Assembly (NCBI GenBank): GCA_018398805.1
Contig: JAGFBZ010002567.1
Location: 1-64,000 of the forward strand
Direction: 5' to 3'
DNA: 64,000 bases
Source: Hirundichthys speculiger
Taxonomy: Eukaryota; Chordata; Actinopteri; Beloniformes; Exocoetidae
Part shown: positions 1-13,221 of the stretch, one piece after another
How positions within the stretch are numbered: the stretch's first letter is position 1
How the letters are laid out: each line of letters opens with the position of its first letter
The notes under the pieces: model-generated
Told to the model about the DNA's origin: nothing
The model's database searches: none
What the model saw: only the letters and a program-made list of their open reading frames with translations
Program-made: the position numbers and the translations under genes

Positions 1-1039
1 GCCGGATTAAACAGAGAGCTTTTTTTTGTGGGAGAGTCCTGACAGTGCGGTTTGGTATCTGAGTGTTGGTGACGTACTGCTGACTTCTACTGTAAAGGCA
101 GCAACACTTTGGTGGGACCTGTTGCTGCAAGTACCTGTTGCTGACACTGAAAAAGATAATACCCTTCCTGTTGACACAAAGATAAAATCCTTTCTGTGGA
201 AGAAAAAAAAAACCCAGAAGGAATTACAATGAATTCAGAAACTTTCTTTCACACCTCTCTCTTATGTTGCTTTTTACTCTGAAAAATAGATGGGGGGGGA
301 TCAGAAATGATTATGGGACGTATCATTATAGCTGTGAAAAGAAGAAAACGGGCCAACCATTTAGTTAGTAGTACAACGCAAGGACTTTTAGCAAAGTTGT
401 CTACTGACACATTCTCCCAGCGCATATGTTCTCATTCTCATGTTATTTCTTCTCTCCAGGCATCAGCAGATGCCTAGATCACACATTCAGATGATTTTGG
501 AAAACCTAACTGTTTTACCAAAGTGTATAGCCCACAAATGAGCTCCCCACCTTAGCTCTGGCAGACACCACTTCCTGTGAGCTCCCCATGATAATAACCT
601 CAGCACAGGGAGATGATTTTTAACATAAATTGGCAGTCAAACAGATCAAAGTATGTCAGAAAACTTGTGAGCTTGCGTAAATTTTAAACCTACTGACAAG
701 CGAGGATATGAAAAACAGAATATCCTTCAAGAAGACTAATTGTTTTACTCGTTAGGAGAAGTAGTGTCAATGTATCACCAGTAGATGGCAGTGATGTACA
801 ACTAAGCATCCATTACATGAGTGAAGTGCAGCTCTGCAATTCTATAAGCTAACTCTGAAATTTTGCAGCATCTTAACTGCATTGAAAGATGCTTTTGAAT
901 TTTGGTTTCAGTTTCTGGCTGGACAAAATAGCATCCCTCTGTTGGTACTCATAACTCTCAACATGGCACATGATTCCAACTAAGACATGATCCTGTAATA
1001 AAAATACTGTCGTGTGAACATTGAACATCCCATCTTGAA
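1..1039. other. No gene or repeat recognised
   Basis: This is AT-rich unique-looking sequence with short homopolymer runs. Two short open frames have no recognisable domain and no flanking splice context that persuades. No transposon ends were seen. Confidence 0.5.
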
Positions 1040-1480
1040 TGGAATATTGAACAAGAAGGATAACTTACTGGTGACCGACTTTTGCAGCCCCGATGCATCC
1101 TGGGTAAGGATGTGGAGATGACTGAGGACGACAGACACCTGGGTGTTTACGTGAACAACAGCCTGAACCGGGAGATAAACAGCATGACTGTACAGTCAGT
1201 GTGTGCAGCAGGATGCTGGAGATGCTCTACCTGCTCTGGCCGGTGCTCTGTTTTCTGCTGGAGCAGCATTGCAGTGACGCAAACAAACTAAATAAACTGA
1301 TTAGGACAGTTGACTCAGTCACTGGCTGCAGACACGGAATAAACTGTTACCTATATCATGAATAACCCTGAGCATCATCCCCGGCATACACTGGAAAGAC
1401 AACTAAGCTCCTTATCCAGAAGACTCACATCACTCTGTTGTTGTAGGGACATTTACAGGAAATCTTCAGGTTGCTTTATT
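1040..1480 (+). mobile_element. LINE fragment, L2/Rex-like, 3' end of the reverse-transcriptase ORF
   Basis: The plus-strand translation, with frame changes, follows the C-terminal part of a teleost non-LTR retrotransposon ORF. A 'RHLGVYVNNSLNR' stretch at about 1135-1170 matches the usual YLGVHLDNxLDW block. A CS-rich 'MLEMLYLLWPVLCFLL'-like block follows at about 1212-1262. Next comes 'NKLIRTVDSVTGC' (about 1285-1330), the usual NKLI..AGSVxGC block, and finally 'RDIYRKS' near 1447-1466, the usual RYRRSF block that closes the ORF. What is seen is the order and spacing of these blocks; the family name is recalled. At least one frameshift and several stops make it dead. It belongs to the same family as the minus-strand piece at 52.1-52.5 kb. 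A short unclassified 5'-truncated copy is the simplest reading. Confidence 0.72.
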
Positions 1481-4400
1481 TTTACTGAAAGTTAGATTTG
1501 ATAAGTGATGTTCAAGTGCTGTGTTTCCTCTTTGGGAAAATAATAATATTAAATCACAAAGCTTTCAAAAGAAGATAATGTGTTGTAAAATGTATCTGTA
1601 GTAACTGTTTGTCTATTTTTTAACACAGTGGAACATATGAATAAGCTCATGTCTGGTTTACTATTCAGTCTTCCAGAGTAAAAAAAAAATCAGCTGAAGA
1701 AGAGAATGCATTGCTTTGTGTGGGCATCAAAGACCTGAAAATGTATTTGGGGGGAAAGTACCGTAAAGCTTTCAGTTTACTAGAAAGTGTGCTGCACTCA
1801 AGTAAACATGAAACAAAGAAAGCTTGTGGGGCTATTAGATCAATTGAACTGCACAACAGATGGTAAATGCCTTTGTTTGACAAATATAGTTACATAGTGC
1901 AGAAATGAAACGTGTGTATTCCCTCCTGCCCGAGGAGTTTATCAGCAAAGCCTCTATTTCCTGATAAAATCTGCAATCCTTTCTAATAATGCAAAGAGGG
2001 AGGAGGGAGAGCATCATGTATCGGCTGATGCAGAGGAAGATGTCTTTCTGTTTCACAATTGGCTGCTTGGAAGCTGGCACCCTGCCATAAATCAACACTT
2101 AATGATCAGAAGGCTGAGGAATTCTGGGAAAGAGTGTTACGGCAACAGCCAGTGGAGCAGCTCGAGCACACCTCAGTATGCTCAGGATGACTTTACTAGA
2201 ACTGCTGCCCTGGCCACATTACAACTAAAGTCATATTCATGCTTCCGGGAAGAGGGCTGAGCAAACCCACTTCTGACCACGGCTCAAAGTCACGACTCTG
2301 GTCTCCATCTGCATCAATTATTGAATTAGTTCAGGGTGTCCTCTATGAGACTTGTGGATCTAATTTTATTTGCTCATGACAGGCTCCCATTTCAGGTAAA
2401 TATCACAAAAATCAATGGTGAGCATGTGCTTTACTCATTCATTTTTTGTCTTTTGATCCTCCTCCAAGAAATATGTTGAGCTCATTATTGGAGTGGAAAG
2501 TCTTGAGTTACTCATCTTTGACCAGCAGAGGTCAGCAAATACTTGGTTAAAAACTAATGTAGTTTCTGCAGCCTGACTAAAACACTAGTCAGAAATATTT
2601 TTACCCCTGAAATGCAAGCACAATACATCTTAATATTGTCAAAAAAAAAAAAGCAATTAAACTAATTTTGCATAGTCAAAAGCCCAAAACCCCCTGGACA
2701 AAATGATTGGCACCATGTATTTAACTAAACTAAACCAAACAGATCATGCTTTTGTACTTAATGTTCATTCTACATTTCACATGACCGTAGGATACCAAAT
2801 CATTCTATAATTCAAGCTTTTTTTCCACAAAAGCTGAGGGCCAGCTATGAAGAATGAGATGCAATCATTCAGTCCCATCCCAGTTTAAACAGAAACTCAG
2901 TGAGATGCTGGATATAATATAATAATATTATAATATTAATAATAATATTCTGGAATTAAACCAAGCTGAAAACAGGTATTCTGTTGAAACTCAGAACTGC
3001 TTAGATTCATACCGTTCTGCATATTGTTTACACTCCTTACCATCTAAAGCTTTATTTTTTTATAGATTCTGTGGCTTGATCACACCAAATTAGAGCCATT
3101 TGGGAATTCAGCAAACCTCTTTGTTTATGGGTGATAAAATGATGCCAATAAAAGGAAACGCGCGCGCGCACAGCTAGCCAGAGGGAAGACAGTGTTAAAA
3201 TTAGATTATTGCAGCATGTTAGAAAACTATGTTTGGAGTGAAGATCTTTTCAGGAGAAGAAATACCTGAAAAGCACAAAAGCATGCTTGAAAAGGAAACC
3301 ATCAGCTGTTTTTAAACTGGTCATAAAAGTGAGTTGGCCTAAATCCAACTTACAAACTACAGAAAGATCTGAATTTTATACTTGCATTTACACAAAATGA
3401 ATTTTTTGTTTATTTCTGATTATATTCAGTGTTCTGTTTACAGTCCAGAGTTTCCAATAAATCTGTCCAAGACTATAAATAGACTAATGGATTTCCCACA
3501 TCTTCTTCTTCCTAGTTCTCACTAAGTGTTTCAAACATTTCAAGCTAAAAACAGATGCTCCCTTCGCTGTAGATGTTTACTGAAGATGATACGCAGGGGT
3601 CATGCCAGGAGACAAATTTGATCTTCAGCTTGTCCAAGGCCCTGCACTCGAGTTACGTGGCATATTTCATGCTGTGACATGTCGAATACAAAAAAATGTG
3701 CAGTCCTTATCAACAGCATTCATATCTCATGTGTTTAGATGGAGCTCTCTGCAGCACATGACATTGTGAATGAATTCTCCTGTCACATGATGTCCCTTGA
3801 CCATGAGGGATGAGTGAGGGAACATGAAGTGCTGTGGTCTTTAGAGCTCGAGCCCCTCTGCATTATGGAAAGGGTCATGTAGTGTTGGTATGCAGTGCAG
3901 TGGAATCACTTGGTGGCTCTGGAGCATGGTGGCATGCCTTTCTGTGACATCATTGGCCTTGCTGAGCATTTGGCTGCCGGAAAGGCTTGTCTATGTTTGG
4001 AACTGCACTTATTAGTTGACTTAAAAAAACCAAATAAGGTGCACAATATGTCCCCTTATCAGGGCTCATTGTGAAACAACGGATATAGCATTTATCTATG
4101 TAATATAATTAGCATTAAGATCTAATGAGTCTGCAATTTCTGTGTCATATGCAGAAGAAATATTACTGAAGGCCATTAGTGAAGAAAGGAGGTGACAAAT
4201 TATAGACTCTTTCAGTTTTATCAGCACTTATTGCAACTGTTTCCTATATCTGCATGCAATCTTGGAATGTGTGGTAGAGACGTGCTGTACTCTGAGAGAA
4301 CGCAGGCCTACAAACAGAAAAGTGGTGTCAAACTCAAGTTCATCAGGTCACTCGGTTTATTCAATTGGCTGACCTATATTTAATATCATAAGAGTGACAG

Positions 4401-5309
4401 AAACCTGCAAAGAACAGCTATGGACTGGAGATGCAAAACTGCCACTGAAATCAGAAGAAAGAGAAAGTTGTTATGAGTACTATGGTTTCGAATGTCAGTC
4501 ATCGGTGACCTTTTTATTCAATGTGATCCCTGTTTACGGTAAAGTATCACCTCTTCCATCCACATGCCATTTAGCTTCTGCTTTTCTTTTTTTTTTTTTG
4601 GATGCAAATCTCTCTTTAGACCCCAAGAGAGCAGGTACAGTGTATCAGTTTACTGTGACATGGTGTTCAAAAAACCCCCATGTCAGTTATCAAATACTTT
4701 CACCTCCCCCACACAGAGTGGAGGTGGTATTTACTGACTGACTCGGCTGACATTGGAGGGCTCTTATTTTTGTTTGTTGTTATCATGCAAACTTTTGAAT
4801 CAGCAGTGACAGATAAGAGCCCCCAAATTGTGACATGTATCTGCTGAGCATTTACAAATAAATTCAATTCCAGGTACAGTATAGCCAAGCTTCCCTCTAC
4901 GCAGTTAACATGTGGCATACAGAAAGCAAAAGGTGGAGTCAGCTGAGTGCGGTAAATAAATGAACAAAGAAAATGGTGCAGGACATTCTGACCCAGAGAG
5001 AAGTGGCAGGAACACAAAAGGTAGAGTACAAGTGTGTGCCTCATTTTTTGTGTCAGTTTAATGGGGCCTTGTGCCAAGACTGTCAAAGGATCAGTCAAAC
5101 ACGAGTGGCTGCACTTGCGTGTGCAAACCTTTGAATTCGACAGCTCAAATGCACACGTGTTGCACGAATAAGCAAACGTTCAGTCACGCAAACAAAAAGC
5201 ATTGAATGTAAACTTTCAGAAATGAAGTTTTAGATCGGGGTTTAATTAAAAAACAACAGATAAACAACCACACATGGCATATGACAGCGATTGTTATTCA
5301 TTTAAGAAA
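1481..5309. other. Unique AT-rich sequence, no gene recognised
   Basis: It holds a TAA-type microsatellite at 2912-2949, a 10-bp CG/CA run near 3161 and several A-runs. Open frames at 4192-4741 (plus) and 4700-5098 (minus) are short, overlap each other on opposite strands and show no domain. No terminal inverted repeats or LINE blocks were recognised. Confidence 0.45.
2912..2949. repeat. Imperfect (TAA)n/(TAATAT)n microsatellite
   Basis: This is a run of TAATA units with small interruptions, read directly. Confidence 0.8.
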
Positions 5310-6170
5310 AACTGAGGACGTGCAGAAGTAGTGCACCCCATGACTCAATAGTTCTTAGAACTGCATTTAGCAGCAATAATTTAAAGTAATTGTTTTCTGT
5401 ATGACTTTATCAGTTTGTCACATCACTGTAGAGAAATCTTTGCTTTCTCTTACAATATTGCTCTCCAGGCTTTTGGGCATTTATGCACCTCTCCATTAAC
5501 TATTATGTTGTAGGATTACTGGTGTTTTATAACCCATTTCAGTGACGCTTCATCTGTCTCACAGATGGCCTCATGTTTGACTATAGAATACTCTAATATA
5601 CAGAGGAATTCATGGTTGAATCAGTGATTCAAAAGTGTGCAGGTCCTGAGGCCGCAGAGTAAGCCCAAATCATGACTGCCCTACCACTACGCTCCATTTT
5701 GCTCAACCTTGTGCTCCATTTGTGCTGATATGCTGTGATTTGTGTTTGGCAAAAATATGGCCAAACATATCCACTTTATTTTTTATCCCTCCAAAGAACA
5801 TTGTTGCAGAAGGCGAAATGCAACTTTACAAATGTAAAATAAAAGGTGCAATCTTCTATTTTTAAAGAAATCAGGCCTTCACCTGTAACGTCTAAGAAGA
5901 CTGTCTTCTTCAGAAATCATTTTCTAACCCTTGCTAGATTAATGGGCAGCAATAATTGATTCTTAAAGATCATTGCTTATGTCTTTCCTCCTTGGCATTG
6001 TGTTGATACACAGCAGAAAACTCCAGACCAGCAGAGCACCAAAGCTTCTGCTTTTATTCAATTCAGGTGGAAGCAATCAGGGGAAACCTTTTGCATGCCG
6101 ATTCTGCATTTATCTTGATTTTTGCTGAAAAAAAGAATAACACGGTGTAACCGTTCTGATATTCCCTGAT
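5310..6170 (-). mobile_element. Tc1-like DNA transposon relic (internally deleted transposase)
   Basis: Read on the minus strand, this follows the layout of a teleost Tc1-like element. Near 6010-6060 is the leader 'gctggtctggag', then an ATG (minus, about 6000) opening on MPRRKDIS-like codons. The GKG.. helix-turn-helix region is mostly lost or scrambled between about 5830 and 5940. The central and C-terminal transposase coding DNA then runs down to 5310, ending in the 'CERLIK..R...QVI.A' segment and the close of the ORF near 5330. Stops and frameshifts are frequent, so it is a dead relic. The left terminal repeat is not clear. Its 5' leader and start-codon region (about 5960-6060) align at roughly four bases in five with 15910-16000 on the plus strand, so the two relics support each other without outside data. 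Confidence 0.78.
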
Positions 6171-7790
6171 AAAACCTTTGAACTGACAGAAGATGTGCTT
6201 GCATCCATGCACATACACACTTTCACACACAGAAATACATAGACATTGTTAATGACCCCATCCAGAGAAACCCGGAAAAGGAGATCGATAGCTTTTAGAA
6301 AGCACTGTGAGGTTGTATTCCTCCTGCTTCTCTCTAATGTGCACAGGCCACAATTTGTTTCAGTAAAAGTGCACAGTCACTGTTTCCACTGAATCGCTCA
6401 CTAATACAGTAACAACCAAATGTTACGAGCAACACATTTCTTCTTCCTCAGATTGTGTCCAAGACATTATTATATTTGGTTCATTGCACTAAGTGATGAC
6501 GAGAAAGATTCATATATTTAGCCAACTGAGAAGCAGTTACAGAACAACTATTTGACCACATAACGACAGGATAGCTTTTGCACAGATAGAAGATTGTATG
6601 CAATCTAGAGTGGAACAAGAGCCATGTACTTTTCTTGTGCTTAGAGTAGATACAACTTGTCCCCAGAACCCCCCACCCCCCGTCTGACTTTTATAATTGA
6701 TTTACAGAGGAGGGCTCTCGAAATAGACACCCAGTGGAACAAGCTGTCTTGGTGAGGCATGTGCTTGCAACACATGTTTAAATTTTACTTTATTAAGACG
6801 CTTCATGTTGCTTCAACAGAAAGCAAGTCCAATTTAACTTAATGTTAGAGAGCTTTTGATATTGCTAACGCTCAAGCTATGCAATTTCTTCTGCAGTTGA
6901 CTTTTCTGCCTTGCACATTGCCATTTAAATTGCAGAAAAGAGCATCTTGGAAGGCCTGAATTACAGCTGACTGCAGAACAGTTGTGAACCAAAAGTGAGT
7001 ATAAGTGGTCTGTACAAGGTTTTTCTTGTATTTCTGATACAGCACTTTGCTCAGCTGAAATCACTTTAAAATGTGCCATAGAAATAAGCTATTATTTATA
7101 AAAGGACAAAAAAAAAAGGAACCAACAAACCAAGAAGATGTCTGCAACAGTTGAGATGCAGCCGGAAGTTAGTGCTACAATTGCCAAACAGCAGCGACTG
7201 GCTTTTTCTAGCTATTCTCCACAAACTGTCACTTCGTGGGGAATAAACAAGCTTGTGGTTGGCTGCATTGTAGAGGGGACATAAATACCAACCAGGATTT
7301 AAACCAGGGCATTATGCCCAGGACATTTGATTTTTCATGAAATGCCATAGGAACTGAACAACACTGGCTGTGCGTTGCCAATAAGAACTTTCTAGAACAC
7401 GTAGTTGGAGCATCTGTTTACATTAATGATAAATAATCTAACCGTAGTCGTTCAATTCCCATATAGAGGTATTTGGGAGGTTAAGCATTAAAATGTAAGA
7501 GAAGTGTTTAAAATAAATAAGTAAAGGACATTTTTGATTTGATTTCTTTAAATACTTTAACTGCTCATTTTTGCGAAATATGTCTAAAATAAGAACAAGC
7601 TACACGATTTCTGGACAAATGACCACCATGTACAAGAAGCTGGAAAAGTATGCCCATTTTTAGACATGCAAAAATACTAGAACCGTCTTGATTTTAAAAT
7701 GACTTCTTTTTTACTTTTCTTTCTTAAGACCATTTGTTTTAAGACTCTACAAGCTCAAAACTTTGCTATAACAGAGGGCAGTCACTTTGG
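6171..7790. other. No gene or recognised repeat
   Basis: AT-rich DNA with short A, C and T runs. The minus-strand frame at 6834-7079 (81 codons) shows no recognisable domain. Nothing else stands out. Confidence 0.4.
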
Positions 7791-8105
7791 CTGGGTCTGA
7801 AAAATTATCTGTCAGTGCATGGCACTGTGACATCACAGACCCAGATCTAAGCAGAATTACCAGCCTTCACATCTTTATCTCCACCCATGCACATATCATG
7901 CTACATTTGCTGTACTTCTGCAGTGGGAAGCATAAATTTGAAATACCAGTTTCAAAACCGGGACCCCCATGGAAGAGGGGGTTGAGCTGATTGAAGTGGG
8001 TGACTCAGCCGCCTGCTGTGAACAGTGCTCAGAAGACATGGTTGAAAAGGGGGCTTTTGATCTATATCCATGTGATAGTTTGACCAAAACACATCACAAA
8101 CCATT
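7791..8105 (+). repeat. Unclassified dispersed repeat, copy A
   Basis: This block aligns colinearly with 25792-26107 (copy B). Shared words in order are 'ctgggtctgaaaa', 'actgtgacatcacag', a 'tctccaccca' block, 'catttgctg', an 'agtggg.agca' block, a 'gggg.cttttg' block, 'tatccatgtg/ctg' and 'tgaccaaaaca'. Copies run in the same orientation. Open frames inside copy A (for example minus 7952-8383) and copy B share a decayed pattern. That pattern is explained by DNA homology and is not evidence of a gene. The class (SINE, DNA element or LTR remnant) was not determined because no terminal repeat or poly-A tail is visible. Confidence 0.7.
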
Positions 8106-8483
8106 AAGACCTCCTGAAACTGTCTCCACTTTTGAAAGAAAATGTCAAAAAGCACTGCCAAGGCAAAATATTCCAAAAAGCCAAAATTCCCAATTCCTAA
8201 CTGGTGCAAAAATTGCATATAAAAAACACAGAAAAGCACAAAAGCAGAAAGGAGAAGAACCCAGGAAGACAAAAAGAGAGAGAGGGAAAAAATCTCAAGG
8301 CAACACAATAGACAGAACAGCAACTGGCCAAAGGTAAAGAAAGACAAGCAGTGTATACATAGACACAACAGCAGGTGAAGCAATCAGGGAAGATAACAAG
8401 AGACAGGTGACACTAATCAGGGAAGACAACAGAAGGAATTAGCTGGCAAGTCAGGGAAATAATTAAACACAGAACAGACCTAG
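8106..8483. repeat. Purine-rich, A-rich dispersed sequence
   Basis: This is a long stretch strongly biased to A and G, with recurring 'caatcaggga', 'gaagacaac' and 'aacagg' words. The same style is seen at 23620-24060 and 59640-60120. It looks like the A-rich remnants often left by teleost retroelements. No ORF or end structure supports a firmer class. Confidence 0.35.
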
Positions 8484-8515
8484 CAAATAAAAAATAAATA
8501 AATAAATAAATAAAA
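8484..8515. repeat. (AAAT)n microsatellite
   Basis: About seven AAAT units, read directly. It sits at the 3' end of the A-rich stretch, where a retroelement tail would lie. Confidence 0.85.
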
Positions 8516-11339
8516 CATGAGCCTTGAAATCATAGCACCAAAAAACAAAATAAGTGGGCCTCTGCGTGTCTTCCCCACTCTCTCTGCCCCCTTTCCTGTC
8601 TCTCTCCACTACAAATGAAGGCCACTAGTGCCAAAAAAAAAGTTATAAAGTTTAGCAAAACACAACAGTGTTTTACAGATGAAGAACTCCCTTCTTTCTA
8701 ATGTAGGAGAAAGAAAAAAATAACAGATACTGATACTGTTTAGATGGAGAAAAGAAAAGACACAGGAAATAAGTTTATGTCTTAATAGATATTTAAACAA
8801 AATCAAGTGTTCTTATGTAAGAAATAGACACTTGTATTGGCAGAATAAATGCATCTCATATTTCCTCTTGTTTTAGAGGCACGCGCTGGACTGCTAGGGT
8901 GAGGTGGAAGGTCAACATGTAAGAGGCTGAGAGGTCATCGGGTCAGAGGTCGGTCTTTATATTATAATTGCATTGTCCCCTGGGCTGTGTAAAAAGGGAC
9001 TAGACAGCTGTTCTGCTCTGTAAAGTGACATTAACACTGCCATGGCGGAGTGAAAACTGGACTGTGTTTTATGTAAGATTGCTGGAATTAACATATTACA
9101 TATAATGCATCCCTTAGATTTAAGAGCCTTTTACTTTTCTTACATGGTATCACAGTGTCTTGTGCGTGGTGTAGCCATTAACGGGTGGTGGTCTGTCTGG
9201 TGCAGCTGTTGCATCTCCCCAAGGGCAAGAGGAGAAGAAAAGGGGCAGAAAGAGGGTCATTGCCTTGTCCCGTCTGTACCGTCGTGCTGCTGCTGCTGCT
9301 CTTCTCTTTCTCTACCCACTACTCAGGTTTCACAGCCCACTCAACTGAATCAGCCATGAAAAACACATATGTGCACACACACACACCCATGCTACTTCAT
9401 CCCCCCAGGAATGACTCACGGTTACCCCCTCATTTCCCCCAGAGAGAGGTGACTCAGGGTGAGAGGAGAAAGAAGAATGCAAAGAGACAGAACACAACAC
9501 GGCGAAGTGAGGAGTGGATGGAGAGCAGCTCTGAGTGATGAGCAGTTTGGCCTTCAGTGCTTTGAAGAGGCAGCAGGCACCGTGTGCAACAGAACTTCTG
9601 CTGAACATGAGCTTCATGATGCACAATACCCATCTTAGTCACCACAGCAACTGCTCAGCAGAGCTCAATAGAGACACATTCTCCGCAAGCGACATTCATC
9701 ATTGTTTCAGCAAGCACAGGCTTCTCCGCTGCCCTCATGTGCCTTAAATTCTTAACTAGTTGCTCATCCTGTGAGGAACAGTTACCAAAGCACAGTCTAT
9801 CTTCAGTTTTAAAAAGTTACTAAGCAAATACCTTATGCATGTTAAGTTCATTTAACTTAGACACTACAGATAATTGTTTTTTCTTGTTAGAAATCCCCTA
9901 ATGCATAAAATGCAAGATATACAGTATAAAGGTCTTAAGATTTATCTTGAGGTTGACTTTTCAAGAAGCCACAATGCCAAAAAAAAAAAAAATTCTCATA
10001 TCACACGCCTGCAACGTGAAATAAGTCTCGAGTAAAAATAACCTCTAAAGCTCCTGTTGCATTTCAAACACAGCCTATTATATAATCATGGTGTAGCAAT
10101 CATAGAGTGGCTCTGCCCTGTTATGCAGTAGCTATATCCATCTGCATACAGAGCGCTGCAAGCTAAAACCCTTTATGCAAAGAAGGAGTTTTGCAAATTT
10201 CTTTCATGCATACGCATGACAAAAGGTCGTTTGTCCTGAGAAAATCAGCAACCCTGAAGCAAAAGCAGCAACAGAGTTCCAAACATAAGTGGCATTTAAC
10301 TATTTGCCAAGATGCAGATCAGAAAAAAAAAATCTCCTCACTTATGTATTGCTACTAAAAGATAACTATGTGTGAAGGTTATCAGAACTACAATCTCAGC
10401 AGGACTTTTCTTAGTTGTTACAGTTATCAAGGCCTCTTGCCTGCACATGGGTTGACCTTTTCAAACTTGTCTCACCTTTCAATGTGAAAATCCTTTCCAT
10501 ATTTTTATAGACTAATCTGTCTTTTCTACATTTCACAGCAATTACCACAGATCTATCCATTTATGAGAGTAGCTACTGAAGTTACTAGTCAAGTGGTCCT
10601 AATTGGTGCAGTTATGAGCTATCAGTGTGACCTTTTCAGACAGAGAAAGGAGGGTGAGTCAGAGTGTGCAAAGTGTAGCATCTTAAAACATGGCCAGACC
10701 ACATGGCAGAGGGTTGAGAGAGAGAGGGGGAGAACCTCACAGCAGTGATGCTTATGAGTCATGGCTGTTTCTCTCTGGGATGCTTTCAGCCCCGGTCTGT
10801 GCGGGTGGTAGGTAGGTGTGTATGTGGGCTAGTGGGTGTGCGTGGTAGCATGTGGCAGGCCTCGTGTTGTGATCTGCACCATATAATAACTCAAACAGCT
10901 TCATACAAGCAAACTGCAAGCTGATTGCATGTGTGACTGAGAATACGATGAAATGCACTTGTATTGTTTCGTTTCATGACCGGAAGCTTCCAACTTTATA
11001 TGGCATGATGGATGCAACTCTCTTTCACAGAAGTAAAAACATCTTTAGCCGCTGTGCCCATGACGTTTTGACGTGAAGAGAATGCCAAGCAAAGTGGAGT
11101 TTCCTTCAGCAGAGGAATCCCCCCAGTGCAGTGACCCGTTTTTTTTTTACTTTCTAACACACATTTCCCACACCCACAAGTACAGTACAGCTTACAGTGC
11201 AGCTGCTTAGACCGGCTGTAAGATATCGTAATTAAACAATAAACAATAAATAATGACATTTGCTCCGTTTATCTCATAAATACATACAAAAAGTTGCATG
11301 TTCTAAATTCAGCAGATTGAAAGCTGATAAGAAGCAACA
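8516..11339. other. No gene recognised; short simple repeats
   Basis: Contains a (CTG)5 run near 9284-9300 and a CA run near 9371-9388. Overlapping open frames on both strands at 9105-9747 are partly made by the CTG and CA runs and show no domain. No splice-flanked exon was convincing. Confidence 0.4.
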
Positions 11340-12160
11340 CATTTCTAGTCACACTGACAACAGATTGGCTTTCGTTTTAAATCTTCTCAAATAGTTGTGT
11401 TTATTCAACAACTTTCAGCTGCAGCTGTTGAAACCACATTGTCTGTTTTCATTACAAAGATGACATAAAGTGTTAATCTGAGAGGCTGTGTGTGATTTCT
11501 TTATTTTCACTGAAACAGTATCAAACAAGCCAAAGAGCTGAAAGAAAACACTTGGCTCAGTTCTTAAAAACATCTTATTTGGCTAAATCTTTGTAGCAGC
11601 AGAGTCTTTCAGCTCTTGTTTGGTGGATTCTTGTTCACTTATTCTGCAGAAACCTTTTCAATCTGTGAGATTTTGGGGTCTTTTTGCATGTAAAGCTTTA
11701 CTGCAGATTTCAGTGATATTTGGACTGTTGAACACTGAGATCCTCCAGCTTGAGCTTTTTGAGATCACTGTCCTGTCCGAACACTCACCCAGTGTGATCC
11801 AATCCAACATTTGAAGAGAAACTTCAAGTAATCCTGTCCCCTTTTCCCAACCATTTATTGAACCTTACCAGCCATTGGTTATTTCTTAACTTTTTCAGTC
11901 AACAGCTCTACAGTATTCCTTAAATGCTTCAGTTTTGTTGATCCTAAATTTTTGCATTGAGGACTCATGAAAGGTTTCTTCTTGAAGAACGTTCCACTGC
12001 TTTCATAGATATTTGTGCTGGTGACACTTTCCACTGCCATTTAAGTGTCCTAGAACTTTCTAAAGGAAAGGTTTCTTCAAGGTTTCAACCTGTCTTTCAC
12101 CTCCACCGTTTCCTACATTTTTAAACTGAAACTGAATCAACTTTGCAAATTGCCATAAAA
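11340..12160 (-). repeat. Possible degenerate dispersed element, unclassified
   Basis: On the minus strand, several short open stretches keep a protein-like look. One begins near 11812 ('MLDWITLGECSDRTVISK'). An AATAAA on that strand lies near 11500. The overall feel is of a decayed transposon, but no terminal repeats, catalytic motif or second copy in the window supports it. A low-confidence placeholder. Confidence 0.22.
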
Positions 12161-12405
12161 TAAAAAAAAAAAATAAATAGATTTAAAGCAATGCACCATT
12201 CTCACCTAACTAAGCTATAAAATCTAATAAAGACTCAGTTCATATCTTTCATGGATAAAATGGGTATCTCTCAATATCGAATCACTTTCTGATTCTGAAA
12301 CTTTACAGTTTTACAAAACAAATGGCCAACTTCTCTTAAGCCAGTATCTGTTCTCTAAATTTCAATGACATATTGCTGAGTACATCATGGCAGAAGGCCA
12401 GCAAA

Positions 12406-12463
12406 ACAAAGGTCACCTCTGGCTTGGCCTCTCTAATAGAGTATAATGATCTCTGACCTTTGT
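12406..12463. promoter_or_regulatory. Inverted pair of AAAGGTCA nuclear-receptor-type sites
   Basis: A perfect 10-bp inverted repeat, acaaaggtca (12406-12415) and tgacctttgt (12454-12463), is separated by 38 bp. AAAGGTCA is the established NBRE/extended half-site for monomeric nuclear receptors such as the NR4A and ERR types. The surrounding 12380-12720 is slightly richer in GC than its neighbours. That it works as an enhancer is inference. Confidence 0.3.
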
Positions 12464-13221
12464 GTTCACAGCAGTCGCAGTCCGTACTGACTCAGACTGA
12501 GAGTCAGTTTGCACCTAATTGCATCACCCCCTGAAGAAAAAGCGAAAGCGGCCCCGGATCGCTGCTTTTTACTATGTCAATCCCTCTGCCCTGCAGTCAC
12601 GATGGCTGTCAGGGTGGAGGAAGCAAATGTGGTGTCTGATGGTTATCTGACAGGAAACCCTTTTGTCTCTGGGGTTATCTGGCTGCCTGCAGAGGTGACG
12701 TGAGCACTGGAGGACAGAAAGGCCATTTCATTGGCACTGTGTCTAATTCTTGGTAGCTTCCTGTTGATGTGCCCATGTGTTCCAATACGATGCTTGAAGT
12801 TTACACAGAATGACAGCATTGTGTTATTTTCTTTTAAAGGTTTCTGATCATAGATAGCTGGAGAATAACACTTCAGCTTGCCAAAAGATTACAACTGGCA
12901 TTATCTCAACACTTTATGCAGAGGTTTTTGCCTTAATCCTGAAGGTCAAATTTTACAAATACAAATCAGCATTCAACATAAACGTGGACTTTCCTGCTAT
13001 TTTCTCTCTGATGCACTTTCTTACTTTTGTACTTTCAGTCATGTCCAAACTCTAGTTCTTCTTCTTCCTCATCATCCTGCTGGTCTTGTTGCTTTATGGA
13101 GATGATGGTTCCAGATAAAAACTTTTCCAAGACTGGGAGGTACAGAAGCCACCATGGTGGTCCAGCATGAAACTACATGTGCATTTTCTTTTTTTTTAAT
13201 GTATATATCTGTTTACCTTTT
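12464..13221. other. No gene recognised
   Basis: The plus frame at 12509-12703 (64 codons) and the frame at 12878-13105 show no domain. Nothing resembles splice-bounded coding sequence strongly enough to annotate. Confidence 0.4.

Noticed and set aside
7952..8383. 143-codon minus-strand frame and 122-codon plus-strand frame over the same DNA
   Set aside because: Both lie in the dispersed repeat and the A-rich stretch. Similarity to the frame at 25.9 kb is explained by repeat homology.
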